From VRUE01 sp963720805 (GTDB lineage Bacteria > Actinomycetota > Thermoleophilia > Solirubrobacterales > 70-9), in NCBI GenBank assembly GCA_963720805.1, contig CAVRGT010000007.1, forward strand, positions 1 to 64,000: a stretch of 64,000 nucleotides of DNA, read 5' to 3'. The position numbers were made by a program, and so were the translations under genes. This document shows, piece by piece, positions 9,098-17,859 of the stretch. The notes beneath the pieces were generated by a model. It was not told the origin of the DNA, searched no databases, and was given only the letters and a program-made list of their open reading frames with translations. Every line of letters begins with the position of its first letter. The stretch's first letter is position 1.

Positions 9098-9406
9098 TCA
9101 GCAGCCCATTGCGTCGCGGAGAACGCGACACGCTTGGCTCATTCGCCGATCAGACAGCGCCGTGATGCGGCGCCGGAATGCCTCGCGTGGCACCGTATGG
9201 ACGTTGTCGAAATTGACAACGCAGTCAGTGGGCAAACCGTCGTCGGCCGCCGTAAGCGCAAGCTCCGAAACGAGGTCCCGCTGCGTTCGTGTAAGCGCAG
9301 CTACCACGACCGACTGAATCCGGTCGGCGACCGGATCTCGAGTCAGGACGAGAACGGGACGATCACCACCCGGAGTCGCCGCAAACCAGACCTCACCCCG
9401 TTGCAT
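9098..9406 (-). CDS. MazF/PemK-family endoribonuclease toxin
   Basis: From the ATG at 9406 the product is 102 residues, starting MQRGEVWFAATPGG, then RPVLVLTRDP and SVVVAALTRTQRDL, the usual strands of the MazF fold. Members cleave mRNA at short motifs and are neutralised by the protein encoded just upstream. The start is placed at this Met because the family begins with RGEVW/RGDIW; a longer frame to 9472 would run deep into the antitoxin gene. It overlaps the antitoxin gene by 14 bp (9393-9406), typical of coupled toxin-antitoxin pairs. Confidence 0.88.
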   Translation of the reverse strand: MQRGEVWFAATPGGDRPVLVLTRDPVADRIQSVVVAALTRTQRDLVSELALTAADDGLPTDCVVNFDNVHTVPREAFRRRITALSDRRMSQACRVLRDAMGC

Positions 9407-9644
9407 CGCCCCAGTCCGCCCAATCCTCTGCGGGTCCCCAGTCAGCGATCTGGGCCAATGACCTCTCCGCATCAGTGAGCGGCATGCTTTCCCAGTTCTT
9501 AGCGTCTACCTCACTGCGAAGGCGGACGAGGTGGCGGTGAAGTGCTTCGCGTAGAAGCTCGGACCGATCAAGGCCAAGGGCCTCCGCCCACTGCTGGACT
9601 TCAGCCGCCTCGGCATCGGCAACCCGAAAGCTGAGCATCGTCAT
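9393..9644 (-). CDS. Antitoxin of the MazF pair, ribbon-helix-helix type
   Basis: The 83-residue product begins MTMLSFRVADAEAAEV and continues with an ALGLDRSELLREALHRH helix, which fits a ribbon-helix-helix DNA-binding domain. It is followed by an acidic, Trp-rich tail (ADWGPAEDWADWGD) suited to blocking the toxin. TAGGAT (9651-9656, minus strand) is 6 nt before the ATG, so the transcript appears leaderless. The promoter is embraced by a palindrome that includes the start codon, so autoregulation is likely. Confidence 0.85.
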   Translation of the reverse strand: MTMLSFRVADAEAAEVQQWAEALGLDRSELLREALHRHLVRLRSEVDAKNWESMPLTDAERSLAQIADWGPAEDWADWGDATG

Positions 9645-9667
9645 ACGAAAATCCTAACACGTATGAC
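9640..9667. promoter_or_regulatory. Palindromic operator over the toxin-antitoxin promoter and start codon
   Basis: GTCATACG (9640-9647) and CGTATGAC (9660-9667) are perfect 8-bp inverted arms, 12 nt apart. The left arm contains the antitoxin ATG and the -10 box TAGGAT lies between the arms. Binding by the antitoxin or the complex would block transcription of the leaderless mRNA. The binding itself is inferred. Confidence 0.65.
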
Positions 9668-9677
9668 AGATGCTAGA

Positions 9678-10541
9678 TCATGCTGGGAGCAGGTGGCGTT
9701 TGAGGAAGTCGAGCTGGTCGGCGACCAAAGCCTCGTGGGCGGGGCCGTCGTAAATGTCGAAGTGGTCGACGCCGGGGTAGGTGCGTAGCTCGCCCTTTGG
9801 CGCGCGGCGGGCCGCGGCGATGGCGGGGCCGGGCTTGGCGACGCGATCGGCCTCGCCGACGCAGACGAGCCAGGGGCAGTGCAGCTTCGCGGCGTGGCGC
9901 ACAGGCCGGAAGGGGCGGCCGAGCAGCCAGCGCGAGGAGACGCGGTTGCGCCAGCGCGAGTCCTCGCCGATCTCGACCACCCGTCGCCAGCCCCCCTCCC
10001 CACCGGGCGCGTTGATCAGCGCCGGCTCGTCGGGCTGACCCACGGCCGGCAGGTGGCGGCCACGGATCGCGGCGGCAAGCGTGCGCGCCGTTACCCGCGG
10101 CGAGGAGCGATGTGCCTGGGTGACGATGTCGAGAAAGGGCACCTGGCTAATCGCGGCCGCCACCTGCGGATCGGCAGCCGCAGCCGCGAGGGCGTTGCCG
10201 CCACCCATCGACGAGCCGAAAGTGGCAATCCGCGCTGCGTCGACCCCGGGCAACGATCGAGAGAAGGCAATCGCCGCGCGCCAGTCCTCCAACTGCATCT
10301 TGGGATCGAAGAGATCGGGCTCGCCGCCACTGTCGCCGAAGCCGCGATGGTCAAAGACGAGCGCTGTGAACCCTGCCGCGGAGAAACGCTCGGCGAACGC
10401 GCCGAGGCGGTCCCGTCGCGTGCCGGAGAGCCCATGCGCCATGACCACCGCCGGTGCCGCGGATTGCTCGCCCGCCGCCGGGTATAGCCACGCAGCGCAA
10501 GAGTCGCGTTCCACGGAAAAAGTGAGATCACTGCGTCCCAT
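9678..10541 (-). CDS. Alpha/beta-hydrolase (X-Pro dipeptidyl-peptidase S15/DLH-like)
   Basis: The product is about 287 residues. It shows an oxyanion-side VMAHGLSGTRRDRL, a DHRGFGDSGG strand-turn, the nucleophile elbow GSSMGGG (Ser), an acid in CVGEADRVAKPG and the His in GVDHFDIYDG, so a complete Ser-Asp-His triad is present. No signal peptide is seen, so it is cytoplasmic. The start at 10541 follows GGAG by about 5 nt. The frame stays open to 10613, but that part runs into a palindromic repeat. Substrate unknown; an esterase or peptidase-like activity is likely. Confidence 0.85.
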   Translation of the reverse strand: MGRSDLTFSVERDSCAAWLYPAAGEQSAAPAVVMAHGLSGTRRDRLGAFAERFSAAGFTALVFDHRGFGDSGGEPDLFDPKMQLEDWRAAIAFSRSLPGVDAARIATFGSSMGGGNALAAAAADPQVAAAISQVPFLDIVTQAHRSSPRVTARTLAAAIRGRHLPAVGQPDEPALINAPGGEGGWRRVVEIGEDSRWRNRVSSRWLLGRPFRPVRHAAKLHCPWLVCVGEADRVAKPGPAIAAARRAPKGELRTYPGVDHFDIYDGPAHEALVADQLDFLKRHLLPA

Positions 10542-10592
10542 CCCCACTCCAACGGCAGGCATTGACGAAACGTGAGATTGCCGTGCATTCTG

Positions 10593-10641
10593 CTTCCGGT
10601 GCGCCTTATGCACCTCCCGGGTGCATAAGGCGCACCGGAAG
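10593..10641. repeat. Dispersed palindromic repeat, copy 1
   Basis: Perfect 22-bp arms 10593-10614 and 10620-10641 surround a 5-nt loop; the left arm begins CTTCCGGTGCGCC. Two diverged copies occur at 24835-24883 and 45145-45190. It lies between two minus-strand genes and may act as a terminator or as a REP-like element. Confidence 0.75.
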
Positions 10642-10660
10642 GCTTGGCCGGGGCCGGTTG

Positions 10661-11116
10661 CTAGTTGTCGGAGCCCGCGCGGTCCCAGATGTAGAGCTCT
10701 ACGGCCTCCAGGGCCAGCTCCATCTGGCGGGGGGAGGAGAGCAGGCCGAGGACCAGCTCGAGGGCGTCCTCTTCGGTGACTCCGGCGTCGACGGCCTCCT
10801 CGCCGCGGAAGCCGGCGGCCAGCTTCATCGCCTCGCGGCGGTTGTCGCCGAGCGAGCCGAAGGCGCCCATGAGGAAGTCGCGGTTGGGCACCGGGTGGCC
10901 GACCTCGAGCGAGCCGTGCCAGGCCGCGAGCATCGAGAGGTCATGCTCGTCGAGCTCAGAGAGGGCCTTGGCGTAGTGGGTCTCGAGCTCGTCGTCGGGG
11001 ATCTCGTCGACCCAGGCGCGCACTGCCTCGCCGAGCAGCTGGCGGCGGGCCTCGCGGCCGATCGAGTCGGAGATTGCGCGGATCGCGTCGGCGGGGTCTA
11101 CGAAGCAGAGGGCCAT
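10661..11116 (-). CDS. Hypothetical protein, 151 residues
   Basis: A soluble, acidic, mostly helical protein. It begins MALCFVDPADAIRAISDSIG and contains DELETHYAKALSELDEHD and a C-terminal helix ending YIWDRAGSDN. No signal peptide, membrane segment or known motif is seen. A TAGATT box stands 9 nt before the ATG, suggesting a very short or absent leader. It is divergent from the addB-like gene and followed by palindrome copy 1. Function not recognised. Confidence 0.7.
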   Translation of the reverse strand: MALCFVDPADAIRAISDSIGREARRQLLGEAVRAWVDEIPDDELETHYAKALSELDEHDLSMLAAWHGSLEVGHPVPNRDFLMGAFGSLGDNRREAMKLAAGFRGEEAVDAGVTEEDALELVLGLLSSPRQMELALEAVELYIWDRAGSDN

Positions 11117-11181
11117 TGGAAGGTGAATCTAGAGAAGGCGGTAGACGGCAAACCTGGGGGCGTTTTGCGGGGTTTGCGGTG

Positions 11182-11210
11182 TTCTGGAGCGCCGCGAGCG
11201 GACCTATGCT
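11182..11210 (+). promoter_or_regulatory. Putative promoter of the addBA operon
   Basis: TTCTGG (11182-11187), a 17-nt spacer and TATGCT (11205-11210) lie 14 nt before ATG 11225. They would give a leader of only about 7 nt. Predicted by eye. Confidence 0.4.
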
Positions 11211-11224
11211 GAACCGCTCGCCCT

Positions 11225-14224
11225 ATGTCGCTGAAGCTGATCCATGGACCCCCGAACTCCGGTCGTGCCGGGCGCATCCGGCGCGGCCTGCTCGCCGTCC
11301 TCGACCGCGACCCGGTTCTCGTCGTCCCCACCCTCGACGACGTCTACGCCTTCGAGCGCGAGCTCTGCGCCAACGGCGCCGTGCTCGGCGCCGACGTGAT
11401 GACCTTCGGCGGTCTGTTCCGGGCGGTGGCGACGGCGGGCGGCGCCCCTCCAGGGGCCGTCCTCACTCCGGCGCAGCGGCTCGGCGCGATCGCGGCAGCG
11501 GTGAGTGAGCGGCGCTCGCAGCTGGGACCGCTGCGCGGCTCCGCCCTGCAGTCCGGCTTCCCGCCGGCGCTGGAGCGGCTGCTCGACGAGCTGCAGGGGG
11601 CGGGCCTCGAGCCGGCTGACGTCGAAGCTGTGGCCGGGACGCTCGAGGGCTCGGCCTACCTCGGCGACATCGCGGCCCTCTTCGCCGGCTACGCGCGGGT
11701 GCGGGACGGGCTCGCGACAATCGACACCCACAACATCGCCGCGGATGCGATCCGCCTGCTCGGCGAGGGCGGCGAGTTCTGGCGGCGGCCGGTCTTCCTC
11801 TACGGCCTCGACGACCTGACGCCCAACCAGCTGGACCTGATCCGCGGTCTCGCCTCGAGCACCGAGGTGACCGTGGCGCTGCCCTACGAGAGCGGGCACA
11901 CGGCGCTCGAGGCGCGCAACGCCCCGCCGCGCGAGGCGCTCGAGCGGATCGGCATCGACTCGGTTGAGGAGACCACCGCCGACCCTGCCAACACCGACTC
12001 GCCGCTCCTCTTTCATCTCGAGCGGGGCTTCGGCGCGGCCGAACCGCAGCGCCGCCCGATCGACGAGAGCCTCGTCTTCCTGCGCTCAGCCGGGGAGCGC
12101 GGCGAGGCGGAGGCGATCGCGGTCGAGGTGGCGCGCCTGCTCGCCGAGGGCTGTGAGCCGGAGCAGATCGCGATCGTCCTCCGCGACCCGTCGCGGCGCG
12201 GCCCGCTGATCGCCTCGATCCTCGAGTCCTACGGGATCCCGACCGCGCTCGAGGCGGAGATCCCGGCCTCAACCACCTCGGTGGGAGGCTCCCTGATCGC
12301 CTTGCTGGAAGCCGTCCTCGGAACCGGCCGGGCGGCCGACCTGCTGCGCTACCTGCGGGGCCCCTCGGGAACTTCGCCGGGGCGGGTCGATTGGTTCGAG
12401 CGCAAGCTGCGCCGCGAGCGCGTACAGACGGCGGCAGCGGCTTTGCGGCTTTGGGAGGAGAAGCACGGGGAGCCGCAGGAGGCGGTCGCGCGGCTGCGCG
12501 AGGCCGCCGGCAAGCCGGGCGACCTGGCCGCCGAGGTCGGCAACCTCGCGGCGGCGATGGGCGCCCGGGTCGGCTCGGAGCTCGAGGCACGCAGCGCGGC
12601 GGCGATCTCCACCGCGATGGCCGAGCGGGCGGCGCTCGACGGCCTGGCGCCGCTGCCCGAAGCGCTGGCGCGAACACTGGCCGGCATCCAGGTGCGGGTC
12701 TGGAGCGGGCCGGTCGAGGACCGGGTCAGGATCGCCGACCCGCGCCGGGTGCGGGCGGCGCGCTTCGACAACGTCTTCGTCGCCTCCCTGCAGGACGGCG
12801 AGTTCCCGCGCGGCGGCACCCAGGCCGACCCCTTCCTCTCCGAAAGCCGGCGGGAGTCGCTCGGCCTACTGCCCCGCCACGACAGTGACGCCGAGGAGCG
12901 CTACCTCTTCTACGTCTGCCTGGCGCTGCCCAAACGCCGGCTCTTCCTCTCCTACCGCGACAGCGACGAGAACGGCGCCGCCGAGGCGCCCTCGCCCTTC
13001 ATCGAGGACGTCAGGCAGATGCTGGAGTCGACCGAGTGCGAACTCCGCGGCCGCGGCTTGGCCGAGGTCGTCCACCGCGTCGGCGACGCCCCGTCGGAGA
13101 CCGAGCTGGCGCGGGCGATCGCCGGCGGCGGGGCGAGCGCCGACCCGCAGCCGCTGCTGACCCTCGCCGGCGCCACCGATGCGCTCGGCGAGCGGATCAG
13201 GGACCGGCTTGCCGGCGCCCGTAGTGCCGAGGCCGCCACTCGGGCCCCCGGCCCGCTCTCGAACCCGGCCGTGATCGCGGCGCTCGGCGAGGTCCACGCC
13301 TACGGCGGCACCACCCTGGAGGGATTCGACGTCTGCTCCTACCGCTGGTTCGTCTCGCACGAGCTCTCGCCCCAGCCGCTCGACCCCGCACCCGATCCCC
13401 TCGTCCAGGGCGGCATCGTGCACGCCGCTCTCTACTCCCTCTATAAGGAGCGACCCGGCGGCGACCCCCTGCCCCGGCCCGCCTCCCTGGCCGCCTGGGT
13501 CGCTCGCGGCCGCGAGCTGGTGGGTGAGATCGCGACGGCAAGAGGGCTCGGTGAGCACCCGGCCGAGCGGGCCATGCTTGCCCGCATCGAGGGCCTGCTC
13601 GACCGCTTCCTCGCCGAGGAGGCGCGCCGCGAGCCGGCCGGCTTCGAGCCCTGGCTGCTGGAGGCCGGCTTCTCCGAGTCCGAGCAGGTCGACCAACCGA
13701 CGCTCGAGATCGACGGCTGGCGCCTGCACGGCGCAATCGACAGAGTCGACCGGGCGGCCGACGGGCGCGCCCTCGTACTCGACTACAAGCTCTCGAGCAA
13801 AGTCTCGCCGCGGGTGAAGCTGGAGGAGGAGGCAAAGCTGCAGTTGCAGCTCTACCTGATCGCCGTCGCCGAGCTCTGGGGGGCGGAGATCGTCGGCGGC
13901 CTCTACTACCCGCTGCGGGCCAGCTCCGAGCGCCGGCCGCGGGGGCTGGTGCGGGAGGACGCGGCGGCCGACCTCGCCGACTACGGGCTGGCCAAGACCG
14001 ACAGCGTCGACCAGGAGGAGTTCGACCAGCTGCTCGCCGACGCCCGCCGGCGCGCCGGGGAGATCGTCGCCCGGATGCGAGCGGGGCAGATCGATCGCGA
14101 CCCCGGCCCGCGCGAGGGGCTGCGCAACCACGGCATCTGCCCGGCCTTCTGCGACTTCGCGCCGATCTGCCGCCGCGACCGCGCGCCGGTCGAGCCGCTG
14201 AGCGACGAGGAGGACGAGGGGTGA
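11225..14224 (+). CDS. addB: AddB-like subunit of an ATP-dependent helicase/nuclease
   Basis: The product has 999 residues. The N-terminus has a degenerate nucleotide-binding loop (GPPNSGRAG) followed by a UvrD-like but catalytically degenerate helicase region. The C-terminal third is a PD-(D/E)XK nuclease of the RecB family (HAALYSLY, IDRVDRAADG, LVLDYKLSS). Cysteines in FDVCSYRWF and CPAFCDFAPIC are placed like the iron-sulfur cluster of AddB. With AddA it would resect double-strand breaks for homologous recombination. The downstream gene starts at GTG 14221, overlapping by 4 bp. Actinobacteria often use AdnAB instead; the weak motor here argues for the AddAB type. Confidence 0.82.
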   Translation: MSLKLIHGPPNSGRAGRIRRGLLAVLDRDPVLVVPTLDDVYAFERELCANGAVLGADVMTFGGLFRAVATAGGAPPGAVLTPAQRLGAIAAAVSERRSQLGPLRGSALQSGFPPALERLLDELQGAGLEPADVEAVAGTLEGSAYLGDIAALFAGYARVRDGLATIDTHNIAADAIRLLGEGGEFWRRPVFLYGLDDLTPNQLDLIRGLASSTEVTVALPYESGHTALEARNAPPREALERIGIDSVEETTADPANTDSPLLFHLERGFGAAEPQRRPIDESLVFLRSAGERGEAEAIAVEVARLLAEGCEPEQIAIVLRDPSRRGPLIASILESYGIPTALEAEIPASTTSVGGSLIALLEAVLGTGRAADLLRYLRGPSGTSPGRVDWFERKLRRERVQTAAAALRLWEEKHGEPQEAVARLREAAGKPGDLAAEVGNLAAAMGARVGSELEARSAAAISTAMAERAALDGLAPLPEALARTLAGIQVRVWSGPVEDRVRIADPRRVRAARFDNVFVASLQDGEFPRGGTQADPFLSESRRESLGLLPRHDSDAEERYLFYVCLALPKRRLFLSYRDSDENGAAEAPSPFIEDVRQMLESTECELRGRGLAEVVHRVGDAPSETELARAIAGGGASADPQPLLTLAGATDALGERIRDRLAGARSAEAATRAPGPLSNPAVIAALGEVHAYGGTTLEGFDVCSYRWFVSHELSPQPLDPAPDPLVQGGIVHAALYSLYKERPGGDPLPRPASLAAWVARGRELVGEIATARGLGEHPAERAMLARIEGLLDRFLAEEARREPAGFEPWLLEAGFSESEQVDQPTLEIDGWRLHGAIDRVDRAADGRALVLDYKLSSKVSPRVKLEEEAKLQLQLYLIAVAELWGAEIVGGLYYPLRASSERRPRGLVREDAAADLADYGLAKTDSVDQEEFDQLLADARRRAGEIVARMRAGQIDRDPGPREGLRNHGICPAFCDFAPICRRDRAPVEPLSDEEDEG

Positions 14225-17200
14225 GCGAGCGCAAGCCAACCGCCGAGCAGCGGGCCGCGATCGAGGCGACGGCCGCAGAGGTCATGGTCGAGGCCGGCGC
14301 CGGCACCGGCAAGACCGGGGTGATGGTCGACCGCTACTGCCGCTTGGTCTGCGAGCGGGGCGTCTCCCCCGACGCCGTCCTCGCTTTCACCTTCACCGAC
14401 AAGGCCGCGGCCGAGCTGCGCCAGCGGATCCGGGCCGAGATCGAGCGCCGGGCGGAGGGCTCCGAGCGCGCCCGCGAGCTGCTCCCACGGCTCGGCAGCG
14501 CTTGGGTGACGACGATCCACGGCTTCTGCAACCGGCTGCTCTCGGCCCACCCGGTCGCGGTCGGCATCGATCCCCGCTTCCGCGTGCTGGACGCACCGGA
14601 GACCGAGCGGGCCGCCGGCGAGGCCTTCGACGAGGCGCTCGAGATCTTCCTCGCCGCGGGCGACCGCAGCCGCGAGGAGACGGCCGCCGCCTTCGACATC
14701 GGCGGGCTGCGAGCGATGGTGATCGGCGCCCACGCCGAGCTGCGCAGCCGCGGCGCGACCGAGCCCCGGCTTCCCGAGCCGCCGCGGCCCGACGTGCAGG
14801 CAGCCCTGCGAGACGCCGCCGCGGCCGCGGCTGAGGCGCTCCCCGAGCTGAAGCCCGGCAGCGCCAACCACGACCTGGTCGAGCGAGCGCTCGCCCTGCT
14901 CGGGGAATCGGGGGAGATGCCGAGCCTCGACCAGATCGCGGCGCTGCGGACCGCCAGCAAGGCGAAACCGATCGCCGCCTACCGGGAGGCGGTCGAGACC
15001 GCGCTGAGCCGGGTCGCCGAGGCGGGCGAGGGCGGCCTCGCCTACCGCCACCTCGCCGAGCTGCTGGAGCTCTTCTCCGCCCGCTTCGCGGTCGCCAAGG
15101 AGAGACGCGCCGGCATCGACTTCGAGGACCTGCAGCTGCTCGCCGCGCGCCTGCTCGAGCGAACCGAGACGGGAGCGTCCTACCGAGCCCGCTTCAGCCA
15201 CCTGCTCGTCGACGAGTTCCAGGACACCAACCGCCTGCAGCTGCGCCTGATCGAAGCGCTGCGCGGGCCGAAGTCCCAGCTGATGGTCGTCGGCGACGAG
15301 TTGCAATCGATCTACGGCTTCCGCCACGCCGACCTCGACGTCTTCCGCCGGCGACGTGAGGCGATCGCGGCGAACCCAAACGGAGAGACACTCCCGCTGA
15401 GCGGCAACTTCCGCTCCCGCCCCGAGGTGATCGGCGCCGTCAACGCGATCGGCGAGCGACTGCTGGCGGGCTACACGCCGCTGCGGGTCGGCACGCCGCC
15501 CTCCCAGCCCGAGCCGCCGGGAGGCGGGCCGGCGGTGGAGATGTTGCTCAGCGGCCGCGAGGGTTGGGACGAGGGTGAGATCCAGCTCGACCCGGTGACC
15601 GACGCCCGCACGCCGGCCAACCAGCTGGCCGAGGCGCGCTTCCTCGCCGCCCGCCTGCGCGAGCTCGTCGACCAGGGGGTCGAGCGCGGTTCGATGGTGG
15701 TGCTGCTGCGCGCCTTCACCCGCCTCGACGCCCACGAGGACTCGCTGCAGCGCGCCGGCCTGCGCCCTTACGTGGTCGGCGGCCGCGGCTACTGGTCCCA
15801 GCAGCAGGTGGCCGACGTCTGCGCCCTGCTGGCGACGACCGCCAACCCGCTCGATGACCAGGCACTGCTGGGCACGCTGGCCTCGCCCGCCTGCGGGGTG
15901 ACGCCGGACACGCTCTGGCTGCTGCGCGCCGCGGCCGGGCGCGGCCGCCTGCTCTGGCCGGCGGTCGAGCAGGCGACGGGACTGGGCGAGAGCGAGGGGA
16001 TCGACACCGAGCGCCTCGAACAGATCCCCGCCGACGAGCTGCTGCTGCTGAGCAGGTTCGCCGAGACGCTTACCGGGCTGCGCCGCCGCGCGACCTCGCT
16101 CTCTCTGGCCGGCCTGATCGACGCCGCGGTGACGGAGACCGGCTATGACCTCGCCGTGCTGATGCGCTCGGCGGGCGAGATGCGCTTCGCCAATGTGCGC
16201 AAGCTGATGCGCCTCGCCGCCGACTTCGAGAGCGCCGAGGGCCGCGATCTGCGCGGCCTGCTCGACTTCCTCGCCGCCCGCGCCGACGCCGACGCCGACG
16301 CGCAGGCGGCGACAGCCGTCGAGGGCCACGACGGGGTGCGGATCATGACCATCCACAGCGCCAAGGGGCTCGAGTTCGACGTCGTCGCGATCCCCCACCT
16401 CTCGCGCGGCCTGCTTCCCTCCGCGCGAACCCCGCTGCTCACCCTCGGTCGCGAGCCGGAGTCGCCGCGGGTGGGGATGCAGCTGCGCCGGCTCGGCGCC
16501 CGCGGGGTCAACCTCTACGCCCAGCGCGGGCTCTGCGAGGAGGCGCAGAAGCGGGAAGCCGAAGAGGAGCTTCGCCTCTTCCACGTGGCGTGCGACCCGA
16601 GCGCGCGAGCGGCTGCTGCTCAGCGGCGTGATCAGCCCCTCCCCCCGTCCCGGCGAGAGCGCCGGGAGGCCGTGATCGAGCGGATCGCCGCCGCCTTCGA
16701 GATCGATCGCGAGCGGGACTCGAGCGATCGCGGTCGCCGGCGCCCGAGCCGCGACCGGGCCTGGAGGCGACCTTCCCGCCCTCCGAGATCGCGGTCCGCG
16801 CTCAATCTCGCCTCTGCCGAGCAGGCGCGGGTCCTGAGCAGCGGTGCGCAAGCGAGGCCGACAGCGGTGCGCGAGACCCGGGCGCGGCCCGGCGCCGCTG
16901 GTCGCGCAACGAACGGCCCGGACCGCCGGCGGCCGCTCTCCTACACGGCGATCTCCGCCCACGGGGAGGGCTCCGCGGAAGGGCTGCCCGAGAGCGATCG
17001 AGCCCTGCTGAGCGTGCGGATGAGGAGGGCACGAACCGGCGGAGGGCCGGTGCGGGGAATCGGCCGTGCACGCGCTGCTCGAGTGGAGCCAGGCGAACGG
17101 CTGGCGGGTGCCCCCGCCGGAGCTGGTCCGCCGCGTGGCGCGATCGGCGGAGGTGAGCACCGGAGACTCGCCGAGCAGGCGCTGCTGGCCCCGGTCCACG

Positions 17201-17577
17201 CCTGGCTCGACTCCGGCTTCTTCGCCGAGCGAATCGGGACCTGAAGGCCGCGCCGAGGTCCCGCTGCTGGCCGAGGTCGCCGGCACTGTCCTGCGCGGCT
17301 CGATCGATCTGCTGGTCGAGCAGGACGGCAGAGCCGCCGCTGATCGTCGACTACAAGACCGACCGCGTCGCCGGCAGGGACGTCGCCGAGCTCGTGGACC
17401 GCTACAAGATCCAGCAGGCCATCTACGCGCTCGCGGTTGCCGAGGCCTGGAAGGCCAGAAGTCGAGCTTGCCTACATATTCCTGGAGCGCCCCGAGGAGC
17501 CATCTGTTGCCCTCTGGGGACCGAACCAGCTGGCGACGGCTCGTCGCCTACTCGAAGACGAAATCAGCAGGATTTGA
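14221..17577 (+). CDS. addA: AddA-like helicase/nuclease (UvrD/RecB type), 3' third disrupted by frameshifts
   Basis: Start GTG overlaps the addB stop. SF1A helicase motifs are clear: Walker A EAGAGTGKTG, FTFTDKAAAELR, TIHGFC, LLVDEFQDTN, VGDELQSIYGFR, and TIHSAKGLEFDVV. After residue 791 (base 16593) the frame breaks. Motif VI (TRARERLLLSG) reads in another frame after an extra base at 16594, and the frame returns near 16670. At least four further one-base shifts follow up to about 17460. The C-terminal nuclease domain survives in pieces (GSIDLLVEQDG, LIVDYKTDR, LVDRYKIQQAIYALAVAEAW, YIFLERPEEP) and ends at TGA 17575-17577, back in the original frame. Either sequence errors or a recent pseudogene. 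Confidence 0.78.
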
Positions 17578-17585
17578 CGGGGCGC

Positions 17586-17606
17586 CCTGACCAAGCGCCG
17601 GTCAGG
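17586..17606. terminator. Hairpin between the convergent addA and xseB genes
   Basis: CCTGACC (17586-17592) and GGTCAGG (17600-17606) are perfect arms around AAGCGCC. The right arm overlaps the xseB stop codon. Its position between convergent genes suggests a shared bidirectional terminator. Confidence 0.55.
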
Positions 17607-17859
17607 ACGCCTCGGTGTCGAGCTTGGTGGCAAGCTCGTCCAGCTTGAGCTCCTTCAAGCCCTCGCCCACCGCGTCGAGCTCGGCCGTGCAGTAGGTGAC
17701 CAGGTCGCGGCCCTCGCCGCAGAGCTCGAGCGTCTCGCGCAGGCCCGCCTGGCCGGAGTCAAGCCGGTCGATGATCTGCTCCAGCCGCTCCACCGCCGCC
17801 TCGTAGGAATCAAATTCCGCCCGCGTGCTCTGCTCTTGTTCGTTCGCACTCATATTCAC
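17602..17859 (-). CDS. xseB: Exodeoxyribonuclease VII small subunit
   Basis: The 85-residue product contains the family pattern SYEAAVERLEQIIDRLDSG, then LETLE-like LRETLELCGEGRDLV, so it matches XseB in length and motif. It binds in multiple copies to XseA to form exonuclease VII, which degrades single-stranded DNA bidirectionally. The start is GTG 17859 (GTGA overlap with the xseA stop) or ATG 17853. Its position directly after xseA supports the call. Confidence 0.93.
   Translation of the reverse strand: MNMSANEQEQSTRAEFDSYEAAVERLEQIIDRLDSGQAGLRETLELCGEGRDLVTYCTAELDAVGEGLKELKLDELATKLDTEAS

Noticed and set aside
9098..9472. Toxin start at 9472 (124 residues)
   Set aside because: The extra 22 residues would overlap the antitoxin gene by 80 bp and do not match the MazF N-terminus; ATG 9406 does.
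13981..17286. 1101-codon open frame on the minus strand opposite addBA
   Set aside because: It overlaps the well-supported AddB/AddA genes in the complementary strand. Its product is repetitive Arg/Gly/Ala/Leu text without motifs, the usual shadow of high-GC coding DNA.
17066..17648. Two small plus-strand ORFs that could be separate genes after addA
   Set aside because: Their readable parts (HALLEWSQANGWRVPP, YKIQQAIYALAVAEAW) are fragments of the AddA C-terminus displaced by frameshifts.
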